From: a virus
Length of the DNA: 43,767 bases
Virus record (IMG/VR): IMGVR_UViG_3300020165_000039
Coordinates: 1-43,767 of that record
Direction: 5' to 3' (one strand)
The notes under the pieces were generated by a model. It was not told the origin of the DNA and searched no databases. It was given only the letters and a program-made list of their open reading frames with translations. The position numbers and the translations under genes were made by a program. This document shows positions 8,600-18,088 of this stretch, one piece after another; the first letter of the stretch is position 1; every line of letters begins with the position of its first letter.

Positions 8600-8629
8600 A
8601 AAAAAAAGCCGCCCCAAATGGGACGGCTT
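8600..8629 (-). terminator. Rho-independent terminator after the major capsid gene
   Basis: On the minus strand, AAGCCGTCCC and GGGGCGGCTT pair around ATTT with one mismatch, followed by eight T. It lies just after the capsid stop and separates it from the connector operon. Confidence 0.92.
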
Positions 8630-8651
8630 AGTTTTAAGTATTTAATCTGAA

Positions 8652-9743
8652 TTAAACAGTCACACCAACAAGTGCGCGGTTGTCAAGAACAACACGACCT
8701 TCTTCAAGACCACCGAAGTAACCGATCTTGTTTTGGCGGATGCTGTACTGATCATCAGCGATGAGGCTGAACTCTCCACCGTTTTCGCTGTCAACAGCTA
8801 CAGGGCGGATAAGAGCCTCACGGCTACGGTCGATACCAACAACGATTTGATCCGAAGCAGGAGTGAAACCACCACCAGCGGCTGCGCCGTAGATAGTATT
8901 GAACTTCTGTCCATCACCGAACTCATTAAGCTCAATAACATTGATGCCATAGAACTCAGGAGCGCCAGCAGCACGGTATGCTTCTTCAGCAATAACGTCT
9001 GCAGTTTGAACGTTAGAGTTAGCACCAGCACCAGGAGCAGCTTTAGTGTTGATTGGATTGTAAGCAATTGCACGAAGCTCTTCAACGATTTCAGGAGAAA
9101 CGATGATGTCAGTCATGCCACGGCCTTGACGAGCGTCAGGAGTACCACCAACAAAGGAAGTAACAATTCTCTTCGAGCGAGTCGAAAGAGCATTGAGGTC
9201 AGCCAAGGTGAAACGATCTGCTGTTTGAGCTGCGATAACGTGAGAAAGACCATTTGTGCTTGCTTCAGCAAGAGCTTTCATGATAACGTTAGCGGAGATT
9301 GTGTTTTGCTTGAGAAGAATCTCTTGAGCAACGCGAGTCATTGTCTTAGCGACAACGTCCATGCGGCTCTTAGCAGCATAACGGCGATCAAAGCTTACTG
9401 CGGAATCAAGGCTATAAGTAGCGATCTTGAGTTCAGCAGATGTTGGGAGAACTTCCGAAGTAGGAAGGCCACCAGCACGGCTTTGGCTATATACTTGAAC
9501 ATAATCTTCGTCAGAAATATCGAAATACAGATCCAATGGAATCGAAGGATTGTCATCAGCATTATACTGAAGAGTGGTGAAGAGGTTAGACAATGCTGGA
9601 GCATTGTTGATAACTTCTGCGAGAACAGGGCCAATGAATTCGGCAAGAGCAGTTTGTGCTTCATAGGCTACATCGCGATTGCGAGAAGCCATTGCTTTTA
9701 CGAGTTCGACTTGTTCGGGAGTGTTTTTTAAAGTAATTTTCAT
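8652..9743 (-). CDS. Probable major capsid protein
   Basis: 363 residues with composition typical of an HK97-fold capsid protein: an N-terminal helical region (EQVELVKAMASRNRDVAYEA), then beta-rich segments and an acidic, Ala/Gly-rich body. Base composition is clearly more GC-rich than flanking genes, with uniform favoured codons, marking one of the most highly expressed genes. It follows the protease-scaffold and decoration genes and is closed by a strong terminator, the standard capsid cassette order. No Shine-Dalgarno is visible; the leader is A/T-rich. I infer the fold and did not verify it. Confidence 0.85.
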   Translation of the reverse strand: MKITLKNTPEQVELVKAMASRNRDVAYEAQTALAEFIGPVLAEVINNAPALSNLFTTLQYNADDNPSIPLDLYFDISDEDYVQVYSQSRAGGLPTSEVLPTSAELKIATYSLDSAVSFDRRYAAKSRMDVVAKTMTRVAQEILLKQNTISANVIMKALAEASTNGLSHVIAAQTADRFTLADLNALSTRSKRIVTSFVGGTPDARQGRGMTDIIVSPEIVEELRAIAYNPINTKAAPGAGANSNVQTADVIAEEAYRAAGAPEFYGINVIELNEFGDGQKFNTIYGAAAGGGFTPASDQIVVGIDRSREALIRPVAVDSENGGEFSLIADDQYSIRQNKIGYFGGLEEGRVVLDNRALVGVTV

Positions 9744-9764
9744 ATTGTTAAATTCTTTTTTTTA

Positions 9765-10385
9765 TTAACCCAGCTTGACGACTACATAGTCACCAGCGAA
9801 TTGATCAGTAAGACCGCCTTGTGAGGCGCGAGAGCCAGTTCCAAGAATGGTGCCGAGAGAACCAGCAGCACCCGCAGTAGCAGGACCGACGGTGCCATCA
9901 CCAGCAACTTCGAAGCCGCCACCAATAGTGAAAACAGATGCTGCTCCACCTTCGATAGCATTTGCAGAAAGAGTGAAAATACCCTTAGTTGCAACTGGAA
10001 CACTTTGCCCAGGAAGAACAGCTTGAAGCTCCTCTTTCTTGGTTGTGTTATAAATGAGTTTTTCTCCATTTTCGTCAGCCTTAGCGGTTTGATTCAGAGT
10101 GAGTCCCAGAGGGAATTCACCAGAAGCAGCTGGGCTGATTTCAAGAGGATTAGTTGGGTACATGTCGCCGCCAACGAAAGGATAATCTGTCTTACCAAGA
10201 TAAGAATCACTACCATAAGTGATGGTATCTTGGTCGAGATTTCCGTCTGTTACTTTAACAAAAACGCCATTGGAACCTGCGCCATCACCAGTGGTGGACT
10301 CAAGTGCCGAAGCGGAGTTAAGAGCAAACATATTTACTACGTCATGCTCGTTATATTGTCTGAATGGGAGTAATCTTAATGCCAT
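9765..10385 (-). CDS. Probable capsid decoration / head-stabilising protein
   Basis: 206 residues. It begins MALRLLPFRQYNEHDVVNMF and is Gly/Ala/Thr-rich and beta-rich, with codon use as biased as the capsid gene. It lies 21 nt upstream of the capsid gene. Small decoration proteins encoded next to the capsid gene have this composition and the same need for stoichiometric expression. The motif NEHDVVN is seen in head decoration or fibre proteins of other phages as I recall, but this is not verified. Confidence 0.6.
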   Translation of the reverse strand: MALRLLPFRQYNEHDVVNMFALNSASALESTTGDGAGSNGVFVKVTDGNLDQDTITYGSDSYLGKTDYPFVGGDMYPTNPLEISPAASGEFPLGLTLNQTAKADENGEKLIYNTTKKEELQAVLPGQSVPVATKGIFTLSANAIEGGAASVFTIGGGFEVAGDGTVGPATAGAAGSLGTILGTGSRASQGGLTDQFAGDYVVVKLG

Positions 10386-10408
10386 AATTTTTTTAGTTTA
10401 AATATTTT

Positions 10409-11974
10409 TTATCCAAGGATGTTGTCGCGGCTAAACGCAGCAGCGAACTTTTCCTTTAAAGTTGTTTTTGAAGCTTGAGCTTCGTTATTGTTAGGAAGAA
10501 CAGTGTCAGTAGCTTCTGCATTTTCAAGAGCTTGCTCAACATCAACTTCTTCAGCAACCACCTCTTCAGTGATTTCAGAAGCTTCTACTGTAGTAAGACG
10601 CTTTTCAATTTCTGCTTCAACACGAGCTTTGATTTCATCTTCGATCTTCGCTTTAGCTTCTTTATTTTTAGAAGCCCAAAAAACAGCGAGTTCATCTTTG
10701 AAAGATGCGAAAGATTCTTCTGCATCATCAAGACCTTTAATCTTCTCAGCGATAAAAGCGCTATCGCTTTCTTCGAGATCATAAATAGAATCGATTTCTT
10801 CCATACGTGTATTGAAACGAGCGATAGCTTCTTCAGCTCTCTTCTCGGATTCAAAATCGCCAATGCGCTCTTGAGCTACCTTAAGTTCCTCTTTGATAGA
10901 TTCTACAGAATTTTGAAGCTCTTCTCTCGCAGCAGCGATTTCAGCCTTCTCTTTTTCCGCAGCCTCAAGGGAAGCTTGGTACTCGTCATCTTTTTGTTTA
11001 ATGGCTTCGGCAAAAGTCGAAGTCATGCCAGCGACTGCTTCTTCAGAAAATTTCTTTTCTGCGAGAGAGTCCTTTAATTCTGATAAGAGTGTTTCTAAGT
11101 CCATGATTTTAGTATTGTTTACAGTATTTTTTAAATTTTGTGAAATTTTGTCAGATATTTTTTGCAAATGCTTGGCCTGTCTTTGATTGGAGTTGGACAT
11201 AGACTCTTCTTTTTCGCTTTCCTCGTCCTCTTCCATATTATTGTCTTTTTCATATTCGTTGCTAATAAGACCTTTTACATTTGCGGCTGGCTTCATAGTA
11301 AAACCAATACCAAGTGGATACACATTACCAGTAATCAAGCGATAAACTGGGCGACCATCTTCAGTCATTCCTTTACCACCGAAACTTCTTAGCATGCCCT
11401 TCATTTCGCTTACCTTTTCTGGATCGGAAATTATTTCGGCGTCCTTTAAATTCTTACTACCGATAGCAATGCTGTATTCACTAAACCCAATTTCCCAACT
11501 TGCAGAAATTGTATTGTACATGCTGTTTTTCGGGTTAGTGCTATTTTCAAGCATATCAAAAAACTCTCTATCAACGGTTTTGTAAACGACTGCTCCAAGA
11601 GCAATATTAAATGGGTCTTTTTCATTTTCGTCTACATTAATTAAAACAGTGCTATCTGAATAATCACTGAATCCAGCATTAACAATATGCCCCACAACTT
11701 TCTTCTTGTTGTGTTCTATATTGGTTGGCTTATGAATGAATTGTTGTACAGATTCGATTGCGGTTTTGGTGTCGATGCCGTCTCCATTTTTATTAAACTC
11801 GTTTACAACAGCAGCATTAAACGCCACACCCATTAAGTCTATATTTTTTTCTAAATCTACAGAAGTGGGTATTAAAGATCTTAAATTTTCAATATTAGCT
11901 TTGCTTACATTGATGCCAGCTATATTTTCGCAGGCTTTAATCTCAAATTCGAAAGTTGTGGTATACTTATGCAT
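10409..11974 (-). CDS. Probable prohead protease-scaffold fusion protein
   Basis: 521 residues in two parts. Residues 1-240 form a globular domain with a His-containing segment (HKPTNIEHNKKKVVGHIVNA near residues 93-112) like that of phage prohead proteases. Residues 250-470 are long charged coiled coils rich in Glu, Lys and Ala, as in scaffolding proteins. The order portal, this gene, decoration, capsid matches protease-scaffold fusions. The start overlaps the stop of the 106-residue gene (GGATGCATAA), so translation is coupled. I cannot place a complete catalytic set with certainty. Confidence 0.6.
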   Translation of the reverse strand: MHKYTTTFEFEIKACENIAGINVSKANIENLRSLIPTSVDLEKNIDLMGVAFNAAVVNEFNKNGDGIDTKTAIESVQQFIHKPTNIEHNKKKVVGHIVNAGFSDYSDSTVLINVDENEKDPFNIALGAVVYKTVDREFFDMLENSTNPKNSMYNTISASWEIGFSEYSIAIGSKNLKDAEIISDPEKVSEMKGMLRSFGGKGMTEDGRPVYRLITGNVYPLGIGFTMKPAANVKGLISNEYEKDNNMEEDEESEKEESMSNSNQRQAKHLQKISDKISQNLKNTVNNTKIMDLETLLSELKDSLAEKKFSEEAVAGMTSTFAEAIKQKDDEYQASLEAAEKEKAEIAAAREELQNSVESIKEELKVAQERIGDFESEKRAEEAIARFNTRMEEIDSIYDLEESDSAFIAEKIKGLDDAEESFASFKDELAVFWASKNKEAKAKIEDEIKARVEAEIEKRLTTVEASEITEEVVAEEVDVEQALENAEATDTVLPNNNEAQASKTTLKEKFAAAFSRDNILG

Positions 11975-12287
11975 CCTTTTTCATTTTTTCAAGAATTGCT
12001 TTTTGTAAAGCTGCGGGGAGTTGCTTTTGTTTTTCTGTTAATCCACCCTCACCGACCTCATTCATCATAGCTCTCATTTTGTCGTACTGCGTTGAGCAGG
12101 CTGCGTAGGTTTCTTTGTCTCCCATTTCTGCTGTATCAATCAGAGCTTTATCATCCATAGCGCAAACACTCATGTATGATTTGTACATAGCTTCTTCTTT
12201 TTCGCTATATTTTTTAGCAATCGAGATTTCTATATCTCCGTTAGAGCGTTTTATATCCGCTACGAGTGGGGTTTTGATTTTTTTCAT
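11967..12287 (-). CDS. Small head-morphogenesis protein, unknown
   Basis: 106 residues, Lys/Met-rich and helical (MDDKALIDTAEMGDKETYAA near residues 45-64), with no known motif. It is tightly coupled: its ATG overlaps the portal stop (ATGA at 12284-12287), and its stop overlaps the next start. The placement between portal and protease-scaffold suggests a minor scaffold or head-assembly role. Confidence 0.55.
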   Translation of the reverse strand: MKKIKTPLVADIKRSNGDIEISIAKKYSEKEEAMYKSYMSVCAMDDKALIDTAEMGDKETYAACSTQYDKMRAMMNEVGEGGLTEKQKQLPAALQKAILEKMKKDA

Positions 12288-14236
12288 TTTGAATGGTGTA
12301 AAATTGCTGAAGGGTAAATCTCTAATCTGTGTGCTTCTGAAATACTAAGAACACCTTCCAGCGAACCTAGTTTTTCGATTTCACTAAAATCGTTTACACA
12401 AGAAGTAACGATTTCTGTCCAACTTTCTTTTTCTGACGCACAGATAACGGATTCACATAATTGGCTTATCATTTTTTCTTGGTTTTCGTTGAGAGACTCT
12501 ATGTTTAGTTTTTCTAGCATTTTTTCTTTAGCTATAGAATTCAATGCCTCTATTTCGTAAATAGTGCCTTGAATACTTTCTCTAGAAAATTGATCCTTAG
12601 AACCTTCTGGGCGACCAGACATACCTTTTGTTGGTTTGTCGGTTTTTTCTGGTTCTTCTTCGCCAGTTTCTGGGTCAATCATAGGAACTCCGCCAACTAT
12701 TGGGTTGAAATAACCTTTCTCTCTTTGTTCTACAAATTTTTCTTGAGCTTTTTCTAGGTTTTCTGCCAAAGGAAATTTTCCAGTTTGAAAAAGTTCCATT
12801 CCTTGCTCTGCGGTAATAAGACCAAGCTCCATAAGTCTTGTAGCGACTCTCATCAATTGAGTTTCGTCGCGTAAATCAATATCTTTAAACTTAACAGTCG
12901 GGTAGGATCTAAAACCTAAGTCTAAAGCAATTCTGCGAATTTCTGGCTGCAAAAAGTCTTGGATAAACGCCTCGCGAGCTTCCTTAAGTCTATCCAAAAA
13001 TACGCGAGTTTTCATTTCAGCGCCATTATACTTATCATCATTCAGTGCTATATTCTGTAGACCGTCTTTGATGTCTTGGTTAATAACTTCATACTTACCA
13101 GGGCCGACTACTTTATTGATATCTGGAATAACAAAATCTGCTTTTGTTGTGTAGTCGGAAACTAGAACACGGCCAACAGATTCGTTTTGGAAAAGGGTTT
13201 GCATAGCTTTTACATTGTTGGGATTAATACCTCCTTTGTCTGGCTCCGCTCCCATTGTGATCATAAGAATTACGTTCTCAACTGTCCTCATGATAGCTTG
13301 GTCCATCTTCTTCATTTCCATCTTCGCATTAATGTCTTCAAGAACTGGGTAACCGAACGGGATAGCGAATGGCTCGTAATCTTGTTTTTTATAAAAACTA
13401 TACGACATTTTTTCGTTTTTTAAATTTATTTGAAGTCCGTCTTTAAAATAAGCACCGTCCTTGATTTGTTTTTTAACTTCTGGGTCCAAGGCGTCAAACA
13501 CAGCCTTATCATAATCGTTTTTAGGACTAGCTAATCTTTCTATGTCGAACTCAGAAAGTATTTTTGCGTAACCTCCATCTTTTGTGTTAAATACAGTGCT
13601 ACGTTTAGCTACTATTTCAAAAGGATTTAAAACAACATATTTCAATGGAAACTTATTCAAAGAAGGTCCATCCGAAACCGTTTGGGAAAACTTTTTATAA
13701 TCTTCTATACTGAATTTGCCGTCTACTCTGTATAGGAAAATATTTCCACTTCTATAATACTCTCTAAAGTACTGATCTTTAAGATCCCAAATTTTAATCC
13801 TATCAAGAAGCTTTTCGAAAAATTTTCTAGAAGTTGAATTGCCGCCCTCTAAATAAAGTTCTGAATTAGCAAACTCTGACATCATGTCTATAGTATTTCT
13901 AAAAATAGGCACATTAGCGTAAGCCTTTTGGCAAAGTTCGATAGCGTCTCTTACATTGACCCCATCAGAAGCCATTTCATAAGGCAACATTCCAGCTCTA
14001 ATTTGACTAAACTTGTTAATAGGGGCCGTAACAGAAGATCTATTTATTCTTGTGCTTGTGGAAGACGATGAGAGGTTACTCACAGAACCAGATCGACTGT
14101 ACGACCCCTGGGAAACATGATATGCCGCGCCCGCTGTCATAGGTTCGACAACTTCTTGAGGTTTTTGAGCTTCTGGGGCAACCCTTTTAAAATTATTCCA
14201 ATACTCGGACTTTTTTGTGTATTTTCTTTTAGGCAT
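12284..14236 (-). CDS. Probable portal protein
   Basis: 650 residues, the size of large portal proteins. The N-terminal 90 residues are Ser/Thr-rich and low complexity (GSVSNLSSSSTSTRINRSS). Residues 95-130 (VRDAIELCQKAYANVPIFRN then TIDMMSEFANSELYLEG) resemble the start of the portal body, which often contains a 'region of N' pattern like this. The C-terminal half includes long helices (LRDETQLMRVATRLMELGLI near residue 457) expected for the stem and crown. It is directly downstream of the large terminase gene. The ring-shaped portal is the DNA entry channel and terminase dock. Confidence 0.78.
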   Translation of the reverse strand: MPKRKYTKKSEYWNNFKRVAPEAQKPQEVVEPMTAGAAYHVSQGSYSRSGSVSNLSSSSTSTRINRSSVTAPINKFSQIRAGMLPYEMASDGVNVRDAIELCQKAYANVPIFRNTIDMMSEFANSELYLEGGNSTSRKFFEKLLDRIKIWDLKDQYFREYYRSGNIFLYRVDGKFSIEDYKKFSQTVSDGPSLNKFPLKYVVLNPFEIVAKRSTVFNTKDGGYAKILSEFDIERLASPKNDYDKAVFDALDPEVKKQIKDGAYFKDGLQINLKNEKMSYSFYKKQDYEPFAIPFGYPVLEDINAKMEMKKMDQAIMRTVENVILMITMGAEPDKGGINPNNVKAMQTLFQNESVGRVLVSDYTTKADFVIPDINKVVGPGKYEVINQDIKDGLQNIALNDDKYNGAEMKTRVFLDRLKEAREAFIQDFLQPEIRRIALDLGFRSYPTVKFKDIDLRDETQLMRVATRLMELGLITAEQGMELFQTGKFPLAENLEKAQEKFVEQREKGYFNPIVGGVPMIDPETGEEEPEKTDKPTKGMSGRPEGSKDQFSRESIQGTIYEIEALNSIAKEKMLEKLNIESLNENQEKMISQLCESVICASEKESWTEIVTSCVNDFSEIEKLGSLEGVLSISEAHRLEIYPSAILHHSK

Positions 14237-14241
14237 AATGT

Positions 14242-14261
14242 ATTATAAGTTACTTTACACA
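14242..14261 (-). promoter_or_regulatory. Putative promoter of the portal-head operon
   Basis: The minus strand carries TGTGTAA (14261 to 14255) and, nearer the gene, TATAAT (14247 to 14242) ending 5 nt before the ATG at 14236. Either box would give a very short leader. Confidence 0.45.
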
Positions 14262-14287
14262 ATTTAAAAGTTACTTTTTTAACTTTT

Positions 14288-16138
14288 TTAAATAAACATA
14301 GGCGTAAAGCCTTGATTACTTTCTTCTGGTACATCCATCATGTCATAATAAATATTCATTCCCCAGTTGCCTAGTACCAGAGCGGAATAGGAATCCTTTC
14401 TTGGCCTATCCACTCCCTTCTGTCTTTTTAGGTTACTGGGTAAATCAAAACTTTGAGTACCACCATTAGAACTAGAAACTTGAATCAAAGCACATTCAGC
14501 CTTTGTTAAATCAATCATGTCTTTCTGGTGTTCTATAAATTCAATCATTTTTGCGCCAGCATTCTTTTCGTCTTCGTATTTAGAAAATTTCAAATCTTTT
14601 ATTGGTATTTTTTTAGCTCTCTGCATCGAATAATTGTCATCCATAGCTGTCGCTGCAAAATAAAGTCTTTTTCTGTCAAAAGCAGTCTGCAACATTTCGT
14701 TACCATTTCTAATCCAAACAGAAGTTGGTTTCCGTAAGTAACAGATAGTTTTATTTGAGACGTTGTAACCCCTCCTCGCTTCTTTTAGATCTTTTACATA
14801 ATCATGTGGGTTATCTAAACCAGCATCGAACATACCTATCTCTAATTTATCTTTCTTAAATAAATCACTTTCGTTGCAAGAGTTCATAAATTGAACACCA
14901 CCATTATAGTCACCCACAACCATAATTATGTTAAAGTGGTCAATAATATACTTAAAGTAAGTCATGTGCTTTTTTAGGTTTGTGCCAGGTAGAGCATAAC
15001 TATGCACAACAACACCTTTTTTTTCTTCTGGCATTAACTTAATAACCTGCATAGCAAAATCATCAGAAGCTTCAGATTCGGACCATGATGGGTCAAATGC
15101 TAGTATGTATTCAGCGCCCGCTTCCCCTGCAACCTCAACCGCTGGTGATTCCCCATCTTCAATAGTACATTCAGCCATCTTGCTTATCTTGAAATAACCA
15201 GCGCTGTCATCTGTGAATTGAGCATTAAATTCTCGATCAATTTGAGATTGACTCATAGTACCTCTTGCTTGGCTTATAAGATTTTCATCATATAAAGCTT
15301 TGGGAGCGCAATCATAGCTAAACTGCATAATACATCTTCTGCCTTGGTTTTTGGCACCAGGATTAAAGATCATATTTTCATAAGCCTGATACATTTTATA
15401 TAAATATTCAAACTTGTAGGATGCTGACGAAAGACCTATCATTTTATTAGAAGGCCACTCTGTACGCTCTTCCTCTGTCATTTTACCAGCGGCAATCATA
15501 GCGTCTTCTGCGTCGCTAATTTTTTGTCTTTCTTGTGGGTTTTCTACAACAGCCAAGAAAGGCATAATGACTTCATTCAAAACCTTTTCTGGCATAAGCA
15601 AAAGTTCGTCTACAATAATTCTTTGAAAACGGAAACCACGAAGTTTTTCACCATCTCCAAGTGGTAAAGCTGTAATTCTGCTTTTGCCTATCTGCATAGA
15701 CCACTCATCATTTGATTTACTAACCTTACCAATACACTGCCTAAATAACTCTGCTTTTTTGTCCAAAGATATATCTTCAATCTTGCGAAATATCATTTTT
15801 GATTGTCGAAAAGATTTTGAAATAATACCTATGTGAACTCCTTGGTTTATCATAGCGTCCAGTAAAGCGAAAATACCTGTAGAGAAGGATTTGGACATAC
15901 CTCGGGACCATATACCTAGAAAGTAATCATTCTCCATCATAGCCTTTACAGCCATGTGTTGAAAAGGAAACAACTCAACTCCAGTCAATAGTTCTGTTGT
16001 AAATGTTACATTTTCCTTTAAGAATTTATATAAATAATACTTAGCTTTATTATCTTCAAGGTAGCCATCGATATCTAAGATTTGTTTATTGATATCTTCT
16101 CTATCTAGGGGTTTTTGATTTCCTGTATCCCAACTCAT
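14288..16138 (-). CDS. terL: Terminase large subunit
   Basis: 616 residues. The ATPase half has a Walker A-like segment SRGMSKSFS (residues 78-86) and a Walker B segment RIIVDELLLMP with Asp177 and Glu178. The C-terminal nuclease half has acidic residues typical of the RNase H fold: ILAFDPSW (Asp349), SDDFAM (Asp359/360) and VVGDYNGG (Asp410). The enzyme pumps DNA into the prohead and cuts it. It is one of few genes here with a clear Shine-Dalgarno (AAGGAG, 5 nt spacing), consistent with internal operon translation. It overlaps the nuclease gene upstream. Confidence 0.93.
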   Translation of the reverse strand: MSWDTGNQKPLDREDINKQILDIDGYLEDNKAKYYLYKFLKENVTFTTELLTGVELFPFQHMAVKAMMENDYFLGIWSRGMSKSFSTGIFALLDAMINQGVHIGIISKSFRQSKMIFRKIEDISLDKKAELFRQCIGKVSKSNDEWSMQIGKSRITALPLGDGEKLRGFRFQRIIVDELLLMPEKVLNEVIMPFLAVVENPQERQKISDAEDAMIAAGKMTEEERTEWPSNKMIGLSSASYKFEYLYKMYQAYENMIFNPGAKNQGRRCIMQFSYDCAPKALYDENLISQARGTMSQSQIDREFNAQFTDDSAGYFKISKMAECTIEDGESPAVEVAGEAGAEYILAFDPSWSESEASDDFAMQVIKLMPEEKKGVVVHSYALPGTNLKKHMTYFKYIIDHFNIIMVVGDYNGGVQFMNSCNESDLFKKDKLEIGMFDAGLDNPHDYVKDLKEARRGYNVSNKTICYLRKPTSVWIRNGNEMLQTAFDRKRLYFAATAMDDNYSMQRAKKIPIKDLKFSKYEDEKNAGAKMIEFIEHQKDMIDLTKAECALIQVSSSNGGTQSFDLPSNLKRQKGVDRPRKDSYSALVLGNWGMNIYYDMMDVPEESNQGFTPMFI

Positions 16139-17052
16139 ATTTGCTCCTTATCTAAAAAATATTGTATATCTACATTCCAAAGTTTGTCGCCTAAATACAA
16201 AAGCTTGGGAATAATTTCTTCGCTATGTGTTCTGTTGTCAGTAAAAATAAATTGACAATTACCAGCGAACTCGTGTTGTATTGAAATCATATTAGAGAAC
16301 ACCCAACTCAGTTTCGGCGCTCTTCTACCTTTTGTAAAAATAGCTTCCTTTTCAATTGTTTTTATTGGTTTTTCTATAACTATATACATATAACTATCAA
16401 GCTCTACGCATCTTTTCATTTCTTTTCTAAACCTATCAACCTGCCCCCCAAAGGTAGATAAAAAATCGCCAGAACTCTTTCTATCTACAAATGTATTAGA
16501 AAAATCCTTACCGCCTAATGTGTAATCTCCAAAATCTAATTTTAAAATTTGGGATTTGGGAAATTCTAATGGCTGCTGCTCTCTAGTATCGATTAATACT
16601 TCGACATCGACATCTTCCTTAAACTCTTTAGGTATACCTTTATAAAATATTGGCTCAGCTCCCATTGCGTGGCAAGCTTTTGTATATGTGCCAAAATTCT
16701 CTTTAAAAACATCTAAGTCTGGCAATTGTCTTTTTAAAAGTTCAAGGTGGAACGGCGCATTTTTATAATTCTTTTGTTTGATTCTTCTTTTAGCTAATTC
16801 AATTATATATTCTTTAACCTCAGCGGGATCGGATTTTTTGCACCAAGCAACTAATTGAGATCTATTAATAAAGTCATTCTCAAAATACTCCTCCTTCTTT
16901 TTAAACGGGAGAGGGTTACCATTAAGTTTGTTGAAACGCGGGTAGTGTTTTACATAGTAATCTGCCACATAAATTTTATGAGCTTTAAGATGACCATGTA
17001 GGGATTTTTCGGAAGTAAATTCTGACCCGCACTCTTTGCATTTATAAGACAT
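16135..17052 (-). CDS. ERCC4-domain nuclease with N-terminal C2H2 zinc finger
   Basis: 305 residues from the ATG at 17052; a TTG at 17064 would add four. The N-terminus YKCKECGSEF...HGHLKAH has perfect C-x2-C-x12-H-x3-H spacing, a C2H2 finger. The C-terminal half holds the ERCC4 (XPF/MUS81) nuclease signature: VLIDTREQQP, LDFGDYTLGG, then VDRKSSGDF, matching the GDX(n)ERKX3D motif with Asp in place of the usual Glu. That family cuts branched or flapped DNA. It lies between a probable small terminase and TerL, suggesting a role in resolving DNA before or during packaging. Confidence 0.85.
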   Translation of the reverse strand: MSYKCKECGSEFTSEKSLHGHLKAHKIYVADYYVKHYPRFNKLNGNPLPFKKKEEYFENDFINRSQLVAWCKKSDPAEVKEYIIELAKRRIKQKNYKNAPFHLELLKRQLPDLDVFKENFGTYTKACHAMGAEPIFYKGIPKEFKEDVDVEVLIDTREQQPLEFPKSQILKLDFGDYTLGGKDFSNTFVDRKSSGDFLSTFGGQVDRFRKEMKRCVELDSYMYIVIEKPIKTIEKEAIFTKGRRAPKLSWVFSNMISIQHEFAGNCQFIFTDNRTHSEEIIPKLLYLGDKLWNVDIQYFLDKEQI

Positions 17053-18088
17053 CTTCAATACCAATCCCCAGCACTCTCGCCTTCCAAGCAGACATCCCCT
17101 CTAGACGCTGGGCTTCCTTTTTTATTACTTGTTTTTGCATTTCCGCTATCTTGACCATATTTTTTCTTTCCTCTTCTTCTTGAAATAATTGGACAATAGA
17201 TAAAAATGATGCTGTGTCCTTTTGTTGGTTCGCTAAACGCGTACCACGGTCACCCTGCAGCTTCTTTGTTAGATTTTCTATACGGGTCTCGCATTGATGG
17301 TATTCAGAGCTTTTGGCTTTGATAATTTCCGCTAAACGGACGGTCATTTCATCTTGGTGACCAGCATCCTCAAACATCTCGTTTAATTTTTGCAAATGGC
17401 CAGTAATTAACTCTAAGTTAATAATTTCCTTGCCCACATTCATATATAAATTAAGTTCGTCAGCAGTTAGGTCTGGCTTGTCCCAAGTAAGTCGTATAAA
17501 TTCTTGCTCGAATAACTCTTTGTCTCTGGGGCTGATATAATTATTAACAATAGCGACAAATCTAGAGTTACTAAGATTTATCCGCAGTTTATCGCAACAA
17601 GTGCGCGCTGTCCTAGATAGCTTTCCCTCTTCCAGTCCGACACCAGTTGAGTCATTAATCTTTTTAATTAATCTGGAGATGGCTTGCGGCGCGATATAGT
17701 TTCCAGAAGAATCTTGTCCTTTTTCCTTTTCCTCTTCTCTTTCTTGGTTAACCAGCTCGTTAATAACACGCCACTCTTTAGATAGTCTCTTGGTTGTTCT
17801 ATTGAATATTATATCAGCTATTTCGGACGTATTCATGCCGTCCATCTTGAGTTCTTCTATTTCAGATAATTGTTCTTCCGTAAGATTTATTTCTTCCGCC
17901 TTATTGTGCTTTGTCGTTTTTGCTTTGTAACCGTTTTTTGCTAGAAACTTTGTGACCATACGGCCTTCTTTGGATCGCCCATCGAGCTTATCATCTTCAA
18001 ATACAATTCTCGTGATATTGATGATATTGGGATCAGACCTAAAACTTTTTAATATTAAATCTTTTTGCTCCTCGGATAAATTTATCAT
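17042..18088 (-). CDS. Putative terminase small subunit / DNA-binding protein
   Basis: 348 residues, highly charged. Residues 70-110 (LTEEQLSEIEELKMDGMNTS then EIADIIFNRTTK) look like a helix-turn-helix. Residues 195-320 are helical with coiled-coil character (EIIKAKSSEYHQCETRIENL). The position two genes upstream of TerL in the same operon, the HTH and the helical oligomerisation-like region fit a small terminase. Length is above average for the family. It overlaps the sigma factor stop (ATGA at 18085-18088) and the ERCC4 start. A different DNA-binding role is possible. Confidence 0.5.
   Translation of the reverse strand: MINLSEEQKDLILKSFRSDPNIINITRIVFEDDKLDGRSKEGRMVTKFLAKNGYKAKTTKHNKAEEINLTEEQLSEIEELKMDGMNTSEIADIIFNRTTKRLSKEWRVINELVNQEREEEKEKGQDSSGNYIAPQAISRLIKKINDSTGVGLEEGKLSRTARTCCDKLRINLSNSRFVAIVNNYISPRDKELFEQEFIRLTWDKPDLTADELNLYMNVGKEIINLELITGHLQKLNEMFEDAGHQDEMTVRLAEIIKAKSSEYHQCETRIENLTKKLQGDRGTRLANQQKDTASFLSIVQLFQEEEERKNMVKIAEMQKQVIKKEAQRLEGMSAWKARVLGIGIEDVL

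Noticed and set aside
8733-9731. Long plus-strand open frame opposite the capsid gene
   Set aside because: It is the mirror of a highly codon-biased gene; no promoter or conserved pattern, Ser/Cys/Asn-rich shadow composition.
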